In this document: positions 1-7,844 of the stretch, in pieces
Numbering within the stretch: the stretch's first letter is position 1
How the letters are laid out: each line of letters starts with the position of its first letter
Source: a virus
Strand: one strand, 5' to 3'
IMG/VR virus record: IMGVR_UViG_3300024335_000041
Span: 1-27,442 of that record
Length of the DNA: 27,442 nt
Notes under the pieces: generated by a model
Databases searched by the model: none
What the model was told of the DNA's origin: nothing
The model's input: the letters and a program-made list of their open reading frames with translations, nothing else
Program-made: the position numbers and the translations under genes

Positions 1-3000
1 ATGATGTATTGATGAATCCGATTCTATTACCTGCTAAGGTAAGAGTATTCATATGAGATTGACCTGCTGGATTTACATAATATCCAGTATTATTGTAATC
101 ATAGAATTGAGTACCTCTAACATCAGAACTAAATACTGCTCTACTTGAGATTGCTGCTCTAAATGAACCATTATTGATAATCAATAAACCATGGTCATTT
201 AAGTTGTTAGCTCCACCTAATGAACCTGCGTTTGGATGAGACCAATATAAACCATATGCGTTATTTGTAGCATTACCATCTTGTGCGATAGAATACTGGT
301 CATCCATATTAAAGATAGTTTGTAATCTTGTAGATGTATATGTACCAGTGATACCAATACCATAATTAGTCATTCTTATAGTATCGTATATTTCAATTTC
401 GTTTACTCTTGATGTACCATTCGGATTTAGATATCTTGATGTAGTATCTTTATCATAGAATATAGATGCTCTAACATCACCCTGTCTTAATTCAGTACCA
501 CCATTAATGTACATCATCTTGTTGGTATAGAATGAACCTCTATCGGTGTACATATGAAGATGTGAAGTATTCATTGCTCCAAAATCAACATATCCACTAT
601 TTGATTGTATTCTTAATGCGTTACTATCACCACCTTCAATGTATGGATATCTTTGGTCAGTTAAGTTATGAACATATGAAGCATTATTAGTATAACTACC
701 ATGTAATCTTAATCTACCAAGACTCTGCTCTGATTTGTAAAGTTTTAATCCACAATAATGAGTTACACCCACATTTGATGAATAATTAAAAAGAAGTACT
801 GGTCTAGCGTATTGAGCATCTGCATGGAATCCTGTACCTTTTATTTTTCCAGTTACTTTATACCAACCATTTGTATTAGAGTTAGTATCAAATTGATTTC
901 CACCAGAACCCCAATATCTTTTAGAGTTACCATATGATGATTTATTTCTATCATACATTGTCCAACCCATATATAATCTTTGGTTGCTATCACCACCATC
1001 AATTACTTTAACCCAAACTTCAAAAGTATATTGAGATTCTTTATCAATCTTAATATATCTACCATCATCAAATCCTAAATAACCAGTAACTTTAAATGCT
1101 CCTTCTGCCGGTGCAGTACTATCATCTACTTTAGTTACCTTAGTTGATGTTGTACCAAGTTGTGCTCTTACTTCAGCATCAGTCATTGAATCAGTAATAT
1201 TGTAGAATGAACCATTCTCAATATTTGCTACATAATTTTCAAGATTACCACCAGTAAGAACGTTGTATCCACCAACAGTTAATCCGTTAAATACAGAAGT
1301 TCCAGCAGGATTTGCGTAATAGTTTGTATCATTTCTATCATACATTATAGGAACATCAAGTCTAGAATTAATCAGAACTTGTCCATCTCCTCTAATGATT
1401 TGATTCCATGTACCACCTAAACCACCATCTCTGAATGAAATATCTTCACCACCTGATGTTGCTATAATTAAATGAGCATCGTTTGTATCAGTTGCTTGAA
1501 GATATCCTCTTTGATTTCCAGCTGATGTGTATAAATAAATTGGTGCTCCACTTTCTAATCTTAACTGATTATTAATTTCAGTACGATACATTTGTGTAGT
1601 ACCATCTCCATGAAAGTAATATCCACTATTATTTGAATCATAGAAAATAGGTGCTCTGGATGATGCGGATGACCAACTATTACCTGATGTATCTACTCTG
1701 AATCTAAATGTAGTACCTTGAGTAAATTGTAAATTACCCGATGAATTACTCATATTATCAGGAGATTCATAGATTCTCCAATCATTACCATTTAACCATT
1801 GGATACCTTCACTAGCACCAGGATCATTTATTGTAATATGATTAACATTACTTAAAGTACCATTATTCATATTGATATTCAACATCGAAGATGTTCCAGC
1901 TGGGTCTACATATCTTCCCGTATTATTTGTATCATAAAAGATTGGTGCACGAACACTATCATTAAATTGTCCTAAACCAGCAGCTGAGATACTAGCAGCA
2001 TTACCACTACCCACTCTTCTGAATATCCAACCTCTATTAGAAGTGTTACTCATTGTAAAGTATGTAGCCCAATCACCAGTTACACCACCATGTGTTCCTA
2101 AACTTGTACCTGTGAATAAAATACCATAAGTAGGTTCACCTGCTGAATATCCTCCATATAAAGATATACCATCTCTTGTTCCACTACTACTATTGTTTAT
2201 ACCAAAGTGATTAACATTGAGATTATTTAAATTTGATGTAGATGCGAAATCACCATAATATCCAGTATCATTTACATCATTAAATCTACTAGCCCAAAAT
2301 TCACCAGTTGAATAAAGAATTTTATTATTTCTTACTCTTAGGTAAGTACCATCGGTCATATACCAACCACCACCCCATCCGAATCCAAGTTCTTCATCTT
2401 TAAGGAATGTTGATGTACCTCTACCAATTACAATAGCATCGTTATTATTTTTTAACTGAATTGAACCATCGATATGTAGTACATTATTAGTATTTGAACC
2501 TACTATTGGAGTATTATCGTTTATAGTATATGTTGGTGATGCATCTCCAACAATTAATTGTCCTTCAGTATATGTTTGAGTACTCGAATCCCCTAATTCT
2601 ACTTTATCTGGGTCAGTACCTTCATCCATTCTTATGATATTTCTACCACCAGCTACTAATTGTAAATCATCTCCTCTAAATCTAACATAAGTGTTATCAT
2701 CACCATTATGTCTAATATATTCGTTTACTCTTAACTGAGAGAATACTACTGAATCGGATGTACGAACATTTTGATTCATTGCGTACAATTCGTTTGCACC
2801 ATGACCAGTATTTACAGTTGCGAATGTTACTGCGTCAGTTGTACGAACATTTTGATTCATTAGATAAACCTCAGTTGTACCTTGTCCAGTGTTGATATTT
2901 GCAGCAGTTATTGTACCATTAAAGTCTACTTGGCTATTTGCATAAGAATAGCTAAATACTTCTGTATTTGTTCCGGCTTCCCTTCTAAAGAAAGTAATTC

Positions 3001-5710
3001 GGTCAGAACCCTCACCACTAATAAATGCAGGTGAATTATCTCCATTATAAGAAATACCACCACCATATGTTGCAGATTGTCCTACATAAAGATAACCTGT
3101 ACCTTGACCACTACCATAAGCCTCAAATCCAGCACGATATGAATCTCCTGCTAGTACTTGAATAGCAGTATTTGATTGTTTAGATGTAGTTCCTGCTACA
3201 ATATTTCCAAGAGCCTCTAAATGAGAATCAGCAATCCAACTATCTCTACTTTCATTCCAAATAAATTGTTTAGTTGCTGATGAACCTCTTAAAACTTCAA
3301 TACCAGCATTCTCCGATGGAGTACCTGATGTAAAGTTTGAATTAAGAGTAATAATATTATCTGCTAACTGAATAGTTTCGGTATTCACAATTGTTTGAGT
3401 ACCTGTTACATTCAGATTACCTGTTATGTTTAGAGTTGTTCCATCAAAAGTAAGATTACTTTCAACAGTTCCGTTTGGTGCTGAACCATTAAGTGTAATT
3501 ACACCATTATTAGTAGTACCAGTTAATGCTAATAAACCAGAAGAACCTCCACTACCAGAAGTACCACTAGAACCAGAAGAACCTGATGTTCCTCCAGAAC
3601 CACTTGTACCCCCAGAACCACTTGTTCCTCCAGAGCCGGATGTACCTCCACTACCTGAAGTTCCACTACTTCCACTTGAACCAGATGTACCACCACTACC
3701 AGCAGTACCAGATGAACCAGAAGAACCTGATGTTCCTCCACTTCCCCCAGTTCCAGAAGTTCCACTACTTCCAGCTGAACCACTCGTTCCTCCACTACCT
3801 GATGTACCAGATGAACCAGATGAACCTCCACTTCCTGATGTTCCACCACTTCCACTTGTTCCACTTGAACCAGAAGAACCTGATGTTCCATCATCTCCAT
3901 CTACACCTTGTTCTCCATCAGCACCAGTTGCTCCACTTGTACCTGATGAACCTCCACTACCTGCAGTACCTGATGAACCACCACTACCACTTGTTCCAGA
4001 ACTTCCACTTGAACCCGATGAACCAGAAGAACCTGATGTTCCTCCACTACCACTCGTTCCACTTGAACCCGATGAACCAGATGTACCCGGCGTACCACCC
4101 TCACCAGCAGCACCATCTCTACCAGATGTACCACTACTTCCAGATGTACCAGATGAACCAGATGAACCCGATGTTCCATCTTCACCAGATGTACCACTTG
4201 AGCCGGATGAACCAGATGAACCACTTGAACCAGAAGTTCCTCCACTACCAGAAGTACCAGGTGTACCACCTTCACCAGCAGCACCATCTTCACCTGAAGA
4301 ACCAGATGAACCAGATGTACCACTTGAACCAGAAGTTCCTCCACTTCCTGATGTACCATCAGTACCATCTACACCAGATGTACCATCATCACCATCAGCA
4401 CCATCAACACCATCAGCTCCATCGTTACCTGATGAACCAGATGAACCACTTGAACCAGAGGTTCCACCAGAACCACTACTTCCTCCACTTCCGCTTGTTC
4501 CACCACTTCCGCTTGTTCCTCCAGAACCAGAAGTTCCACCACTTCCACTTGTTCCACCACTTCCAGATGTACCAGAAGAACCTGATGTTCCACCAGAACC
4601 ACTTGTTCCACCAGAACCACTTGTTCCACCACTACCTGAGGTTCCTTCAGAACCATCAGTACCAGAACTACCACCAGAACCACTTGTCCCTCCAGAACCA
4701 GAAGTACCTGAAGAACCAGAAGTTCCTCCAGTTCCAGCAGTTCCACTTGAACCTGAAGAACCAGATGTACCTCCACTACCGGAAGTACCACTTGTACCCG
4801 ATGTACCAGCAGTACCAGCTGCAGGTTCCCATCCACCAGCAGTATAACGATAAATGTTAGTATCTGAAGTGTTATAATATAATTGTCCAACTACACCACC
4901 AGAAGGTGCTGAATTAAAGACTGGAATTACTACCGAATCTTTAATTAATACTGAACCTGTAAATTGGTGTGTATCGGTTGATTCATCACCAAACACATTC
5001 GAACCCGATGCGTAAATTACTGATGATGAAATAAATGTTGTTAATAATTCTTGAGAAGTTATTCTTCCCGCTACTGATAAATTATTACCAATAGTTAAAT
5101 TGTTTTGTATATCTGCTGAACCTGTTACTGTTAAATCGGTTCCTACTTGTGCAGTTGCTTTGAATATACTACTACCAGTTACGATAAGATAATCCCTTAC
5201 AGTTACACCAGCTTCTACTCTTAAACCACCATCAGGTGAAATTATAGCTTCTACTGAACCTGATTTTAATCTATCTATATCACCTAATGCATCAGCTGGG
5301 ATGTTGTATAATCCACCACCATCACCTCTATATATCGATGCTGACATTTCACCTTCAATATCAATATCTCCAGTTGATGTTACATTACCATCTATGTTTG
5401 TAGGTACATTTACTTCGAATGAAGTACCATTTAAAACTGATGCGGTTGCTGAACCTTCAGCTATTCTACCAATATCACCAGTAAGTGCAGTAGTTGGAAT
5501 ACTTTCTAATTGAGAACCATCTCCTTTGAATGAACCAGTAAAAGAACCAGTAAATGATGATGCAGTTATTCCGCTTTCAACATTCAAAGACGTATTAATA
5601 TCAACCGATGAGGTTGATATGTTTAATTGTTCTACACCTTGAACATCAATCGAAAGTAAACTTTGACTGACCTGATTGATTCCGTTTGGGTTCTTTCCTC
5701 CGTATTCCAT
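1..5710 (-). CDS. Tail fibre protein with collagen-like shaft (C-terminus outside window)
   Basis: The frame opens at the ATG at 5710-5708 and stays open to base 1: 1903 codons with no stop, so the C-terminus is missing. Order of parts: an N-terminal domain with two GDG..L..IP modules (residues ~45-150); a mixed beta region; a collagen-like Gly-X-Y stretch at ~295-725 built from GTS, GSS, GSG and GAD triplets; a region resembling trimeric phage fibres (GIEVLRG, WNESRD; ~770-840); two tandem MNQNVRT repeats (~930-990); then six FYD..N.TGYY..P.GTS repeats (~1135-1890) interrupted at ~1480-1665 by a jelly-roll-like insertion. Repeats of this type occur in tail fibres of marine T4-like phages (recalled). 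It is probably a trimeric receptor-binding fibre at the virion surface. An AGAGG lies three bases upstream of the start, in the 10-base gap after the preceding gene. Phage fibre is secure; the exact receptor role is inferred. Confidence 0.88.
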   Translation of the reverse strand, partial: MEYGGKNPNGINQVSQSLLSIDVQGVEQLNISTSSVDINTSLNVESGITASSFTGSFTGSFKGDGSQLESIPTTALTGDIGRIAEGSATASVLNGTSFEVNVPTNIDGNVTSTGDIDIEGEMSASIYRGDGGGLYNIPADALGDIDRLKSGSVEAIISPDGGLRVEAGVTVRDYLIVTGSSIFKATAQVGTDLTVTGSADIQNNLTIGNNLSVAGRITSQELLTTFISSSVIYASGSNVFGDESTDTHQFTGSVLIKDSVVIPVFNSAPSGGVVGQLYYNTSDTNIYRYTAGGWEPAAGTAGTSGTSGTSGSGGTSGSSGSSGTAGTGGTSGSSGTSGSGGTSGSGGSSGTDGSEGTSGSGGTSGSGGTSGSGGTSGSSGTSGSGGTSGSGGTSGSGGTSGSGGTSGSGGSSGSGGTSGSSGSSGSSGNDGADGVDGADGDDGTSGVDGTDGTSGSGGTSGSSGTSGSSGSSGEDGAAGEGGTPGTSGSGGTSGSSGSSGSSGSSGTSGEDGTSGSSGSSGTSGSSGTSGRDGAAGEGGTPGTSGSSGSSGTSGSGGTSGSSGSSGSSGSSGTSGSGGSSGTAGSGGSSGTSGATGADGEQGVDGDDGTSGSSGSSGTSGSGGTSGSGGSSGSSGTSGSGGTSGSAGSSGTSGTGGSGGTSGSSGSSGTAGSGGTSGSSGSSGTSGSGGTSGSGGTSGSGGTSGSGGTSGSSGSSGTSGSGGSSGLLALTGTTNNGVITLNGSAPNGTVESNLTFDGTTLNITGNLNVTGTQTIVNTETIQLADNIITLNSNFTSGTPSENAGIEVLRGSSATKQFIWNESRDSWIADSHLEALGNIVAGTTSKQSNTAIQVLAGDSYRAGFEAYGSGQGTGYLYVGQSATYGGGISYNGDNSPAFISGEGSDRITFFRREAGTNTEVFSYSYANSQVDFNGTITAANINTGQGTTEVYLMNQNVRTTDAVTFATVNTGHGANELYAMNQNVRTSDSVVFSQLRVNEYIRHNGDDNTYVRFRGDDLQLVAGGRNIIRMDEGTDPDKVELGDSSTQTYTEGQLIVGDASPTYTINDNTPIVGSNTNNVLHIDGSIQLKNNNDAIVIGRGTSTFLKDEELGFGWGGGWYMTDGTYLRVRNNKILYSTGEFWASRFNDVNDTGYYGDFASTSNLNNLNVNHFGINNSSSGTRDGISLYGGYSAGEPTYGILFTGTSLGTHGGVTGDWATYFTMSNTSNRGWIFRRVGSGNAASISAAGLGQFNDSVRAPIFYDTNNTGRYVDPAGTSSMLNINMNNGTLSNVNHITINDPGASEGIQWLNGNDWRIYESPDNMSNSSGNLQFTQGTTFRFRVDTSGNSWSSASSRAPIFYDSNNSGYYFHGDGTTQMYRTEINNQLRLESGAPIYLYTSAGNQRGYLQATDTNDAHLIIATSGGEDISFRDGGLGGTWNQIIRGDGQVLINSRLDVPIMYDRNDTNYYANPAGTSVFNGLTVGGYNVLTGGNLENYVANIENGSFYNITDSMTDAEVRAQLGTTSTKVTKVDDSTAPAEGAFKVTGYLGFDDGRYIKIDKESQYTFEVWVKVIDGGDSNQRLYMGWTMYDRNKSSYGNSKRYWGSGGNQFDTNSNTNGWYKVTGKIKGTGFHADAQYARPVLLFNYSSNVGVTHYCGLKLYKSEQSLGRLRLHGSYTNNASYVHNLTDQRYPYIEGGDSNALRIQSNSGYVDFGAMNTSHLHMYTDRGSFYTNKMMYINGGTELRQGDVRASIFYDKDTTSRYLNPNGTSRVNEIEIYDTIRMTNYGIGITGTYTSTRLQTIFNMDDQYSIAQDGNATNNAYGLYWSHPNAGSLGGANNLNDHGLLIINNGSFRAAISSRAVFSSDVRGTQFYDYNNTGYYVNPAGQSHMNTLTLAGNRIGFINTS
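720..1260 (-). other. Jelly-roll-like insertion in the tail fibre
   Basis: About 180 residues inserted between FYD-type repeats. Alternating strands such as YTFEVWVKV and GWYKVTGKIKG, and a closing LKLYKS, resemble carbohydrate-binding beta sandwiches found in fibres and glycan-active enzymes. Binding function is inferred from position and strand pattern only. Confidence 0.45.
3536..4825 (-). repeat. Collagen-like Gly-X-Y stretch of the tail fibre
   Basis: About 430 residues with glycine at every third position, mostly GTS, GSS, GSG and GTA triplets. There is almost no proline: I see two GTPG sites, each inside a repeated GEGGTPG block. Acidic patches (VDGADGDDG, NDGADG) break the Ser/Thr monotony. 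On DNA this appears as endless CCA/CCT-AGA-ACC type trinucleotides, which also produces long false open frames on the other strand. Probably a triple-helical or similar extended shaft. Confidence 0.85.
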
Positions 5711-5713
5711 TAA

Positions 5714-5718
5714 CCTCT
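5714..5718 (-). promoter_or_regulatory. Ribosome binding site for the tail fibre gene
   Basis: AGAGG on the minus strand, three bases before the ATG at 5710. It fits the 10-base gap between the upstream stop (5721-5723) and this start and supports the chosen start. The spacing is a little short. Confidence 0.6.
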
Positions 5719-5720
5719 AT

Positions 5721-6053
5721 TTATGATATCTCTAATACTGATAAAATAACATCTGCTGAATTATCAACATTTGATGTTACAGTTATCGAATCACTTGCTT
5801 CTAAAACTACTTTTTGGTCACCACCAACTAAAACTGCCGATGAACCATTTGGTATAACTGCTCCTTTTACTAAATATTTAGTAACTCCAGCAGAACTATC
5901 AGTTATTTGTACATCTACATAAATATTTGTAGATATAATATTAGCTACATTTACACCAATAACAGTAGTTGCTGTAGCAGCTGGTGTTGTGTAAACACCT
6001 AAACCACCTGTTCCTGCAGGTCCTTTTATACTATTTTTAAATACATTTGCCAT
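5721..6053 (-). CDS. Small virion-associated beta protein (110 aa)
   Basis: 110 residues starting MANVFKNSIKGPAG and ending in a repeated-strand pattern (DSITVTSN, ADVILSVLEI). There is no signal peptide, membrane segment or catalytic motif. The strand pattern and an IP-G hairpin (VIPNGSSAVLVGG) suggest a compact beta sandwich. The same pattern appears in two separated halves in the 286-residue protein at 19031-19891, so the two are probably one family. Small proteins of this type occur near fibre genes of marine T4-like phages (recalled). An AGGA seven bases upstream of the ATG, overlapping the end of the previous gene, supports the start; the gap to that gene is four bases. Likely a virion decoration or fibre-attachment protein; function not established. 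Confidence 0.75.
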   Translation of the reverse strand: MANVFKNSIKGPAGTGGLGVYTTPAATATTVIGVNVANIISTNIYVDVQITDSSAGVTKYLVKGAVIPNGSSAVLVGGDQKVVLEASDSITVTSNVDNSADVILSVLEIS

Positions 6054-6057
6054 ATCT

Positions 6058-6390
6058 TTATCCTAATGCTATTGAAAATGCCAACGCAGAATCTAATACA
6101 TCTACACCTTCAACTGTAAATGCGTTTCCATTTGTTACATTTATTGAACCACTTATTTGAACTGAACCACTATTGATGATATTTATTCCACCATCAGTAT
6201 TTTCCGTACCAACATTTAATGTCTGTCTAACAACTAAATCCGTAAATTCAGCTTGTTGAACAGTAATATCTCCAATAAATGAACCACTAAGTGAACCAGT
6301 AAACGAACCAGTAAACGAACCACTCAAATCAGCATATGCCGATGGAGCTTGTGTAATCGAACCGGAAAAACTGGGTTGGTCTATTCTCAT
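6058..6390 (-). CDS. Small fibre-like protein (110 aa)
   Basis: 110 residues. The N-terminal half is a run of LSGSFTGSF-type repeats, the same vocabulary as the N-terminal parts of the two large fibres here; the second half (QTLNVGT, SVQISGSINVTNG) matches the beta repeats of those fibres. It ends in a distinct hydrophobic tail, VDVLDSALAFSIALG. There is no signal peptide or enzyme motif. It looks like a short free-standing fibre segment, perhaps an adaptor or connector between fibre parts; this is inference. An AAAAGG ten bases before the ATG supports the start. A 52-base AT-rich gap, the largest in the window, separates it from the upstream gene. Confidence 0.72.
   Translation of the reverse strand: MRIDQPSFSGSITQAPSAYADLSGSFTGSFTGSLSGSFIGDITVQQAEFTDLVVRQTLNVGTENTDGGINIINSGSVQISGSINVTNGNAFTVEGVDVLDSALAFSIALG
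6061..6064 (-). promoter_or_regulatory. Ribosome binding site inside the end of the upstream gene
   Basis: AGGA on the minus strand, seven bases before the ATG at 6053. It shares bases with the last codons of the upstream gene, which suggests coupled translation. Confidence 0.6.
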
Positions 6391-6400
6391 GTGATAATTA

Positions 6401-6410
6401 CCTTTTCTTT
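6401..6410 (-). promoter_or_regulatory. Purine-rich ribosome binding site
   Basis: AAAGAAAAGG on the minus strand, ten bases before the ATG at 6390, within the largest intergenic gap (6391-6442). The rest of that gap is AT-only sequence with no convincing promoter or terminator. Confidence 0.6.
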
Positions 6411-6442
6411 GATATAAATATTAAATAAATATCTTTTAACTT

Positions 6443-6901
6443 CTAAGAAGGTTTGTTTGGCCAAGTAATATCGTATGGGTCTGATTGTGTTGTTACATCT
6501 CTTAGTGATTGTCTGTAAGTTTGCCAATCGGTTAGTGATGAACCTGTTATTGGTGAATCTTGAAATTGTGTCCAATCTGACTCCGATAATAAAGTATTTC
6601 TCGTACTTCTTATTTCTGACCATTTGATTTCCTTTCTTTTGTTTATTGTTTCAGTATCCGCATCAGTTATTTCATATGTTTGTATATAAACCGAACCAGA
6701 TAAAGTAGGTGTAACTTCAGTTACATCCTTTGTATCATCAGTATCGTACCCACTACTTTTCAACTCAACTGGATATACATTGTATGATTGTAATAAATCA
6801 TTACTTATCGTTGTTGGAAAACTAATGGTAGGATTCTCATTCTTTAATATTTGAATGGAATATGGATAAATTATTGTTGAACCTGAAACTTTTAAGTACA
6901 T
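6443..6901 (-). CDS. Phage tail fibre assembly chaperone-type protein
   Basis: 152 residues. The C-terminal third carries the hallmark order of the phage tail assembly chaperone family (I believe Pfam PF16778): EIRSTRNTLLSESDWTQ, then WQTYRQSLRDV, then a closing WPNKP. The N-terminal part (IYPYSIQILKNENP, SFPTTI, YNVYPVE) matches the N-terminal region that usually accompanies it, so the protein seems full length. Members lie next to tail fibre genes in many tailed phages and are thought to help fibres fold or attach; the position between fibre genes here agrees. There is no clear Shine-Dalgarno, only an A-rich AAAAAGAT before the ATG, and the upstream stop is six bases away. A second frame over 6387-6623 is a shadow of this gene. 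Confidence 0.88.
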   Translation of the reverse strand: MYLKVSGSTIIYPYSIQILKNENPTISFPTTISNDLLQSYNVYPVELKSSGYDTDDTKDVTEVTPTLSGSVYIQTYEITDADTETINKRKEIKWSEIRSTRNTLLSESDWTQFQDSPITGSSLTDWQTYRQSLRDVTTQSDPYDITWPNKPS

Positions 6902-6907
6902 ATCTTT

Positions 6908-7831
6908 TTATTTAAATGTTGCTGGTATTGAACCAAAATTAGTTAAACCACTACAAAAAGCAAAACAATCAGTACCAATTGGATTTGATGTTCTTTCAAA
7001 AATCTCATCACCATTTGAATCAGTTGGAGTTACACCAGTTAATAAGTTTGATGTAGTTGCCATATTAAATGCATTTGCAAAAGTAGTAACTTGTTGGTTA
7101 TTAGTAAAAAACTGACTTGGAATTCCAGCCACCTTTCTACAGTTTCTAAATACTGATTCAAAGTTTACTACTAATGCGTTATTATCAAACAAATTTGTTG
7201 GTATTGTTGTTAAATTTAACAATGCGTTAAATGTACCCGAAAATGATGTTACATTTGTATTGTTATCAAACAAACCAGATGGTATTGCTGTTAATCCTTG
7301 ACAAAATACGAATGTGTTAACGAATGAAGTTACATTTGTTGAATAATCAAATAAACCATTGGGTATTATTGTAATACCAGTTTGTCTAAATGTAGAGTTA
7401 AATCTTAATACAGTATTTAATCCATCATTTAATGTTGCGTTATTAGAACCATCCGCTGGTATAGTTGTTAAATTAATACATCCATAAAAATCAATTTCTT
7501 CAAACTGAACTACTCCCCAATCATCAACTGATTTGTATAAGTTTTTGTATGATGTGTTATTACCAACACTAAAACCCGGACAATATCCACTAACTATAAT
7601 TTGATAACTACCAGCAGTTGAATATGTATGAAATCTATCAGATGATGTTGTTGATGTAATTATAGAATCACTACTACCATCACCCCAACTTACTGTTATA
7701 TTAGGTTGTTTTCCACCTGGCGCAGTAATAGGTAACTCAAATTGAGTATTTGTTGATGTTGTTTGTATTGTAAATTTAAAAGGTCTCACTTGTCCTGCTT
7801 CTATTGATAATAATCTTCTTGCTATACTCAT
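6908..7831 (-). CDS. PKD-like plus BspA-type leucine-rich repeat protein
   Basis: 307 residues. Residues ~15-85 form a PKD-like beta domain with the typical SWGDGSSD turn and FHTYSTAGSYQIIVSG strand pair. From ~110 to 260 runs a 23-25 residue repeat with consensus tIP.gLFdnnt.VtsF..tF..C..L, about five copies, the pattern of BspA-like/DUF285 leucine-rich repeats. The C-terminus (CFAFCSGLTNFGSIP) is a final capping repeat. BspA-type repeats are known from bacterial surface proteins that bind host molecules; in a phage fibre cluster the protein is most likely an exposed receptor-contacting or decoration protein. No signal peptide is seen, as expected for a virion protein. The start follows the giant fibre stop by 13 bases; the Shine-Dalgarno is weak. 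Confidence 0.8.
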   Translation of the reverse strand: MSIARRLLSIEAGQVRPFKFTIQTTSTNTQFELPITAPGGKQPNITVSWGDGSSDSIITSTTSSDRFHTYSTAGSYQIIVSGYCPGFSVGNNTSYKNLYKSVDDWGVVQFEEIDFYGCINLTTIPADGSNNATLNDGLNTVLRFNSTFRQTGITIIPNGLFDYSTNVTSFVNTFVFCQGLTAIPSGLFDNNTNVTSFSGTFNALLNLTTIPTNLFDNNALVVNFESVFRNCRKVAGIPSQFFTNNQQVTTFANAFNMATTSNLLTGVTPTDSNGDEIFERTSNPIGTDCFAFCSGLTNFGSIPATFK

Positions 7832-7844
7832 AATTCATAACTCA

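Noticed and set aside
3426-4847. Long plus-strand open frame with proline-rich PEP..VP repeats
   Set aside because: It is the exact antisense of the Gly-X-Y repeat of the tail fibre; GGT, TCT, ACT and TCA-rich sense codons leave no stops on the other strand. The same holds for the plus-strand frames over 8339-11872.
5718-5725. CATAAATA on the minus strand before the tail fibre gene (7 of 8 match to the late promoter core)
   Set aside because: It lies only about eight bases before the ATG, so a transcript from it would lack the Shine-Dalgarno and leader.
6413-6420. TATAAATA, identical to the T4 late promoter core
   Set aside because: It is on the plus strand, pointing away from the coding direction of every gene here, in an AT-only gap.
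6391-6442. Possible hairpin in the 52-base gap
   Set aside because: Only a five-base AT-rich stem without a GC core or a U-run in the right place; not a credible terminator.
6387-6623. 78-codon minus-strand frame
   Set aside because: It overlaps the assembly chaperone gene in another frame and has a low-complexity Lys/Asn/Ile composition with no recognisable motif.
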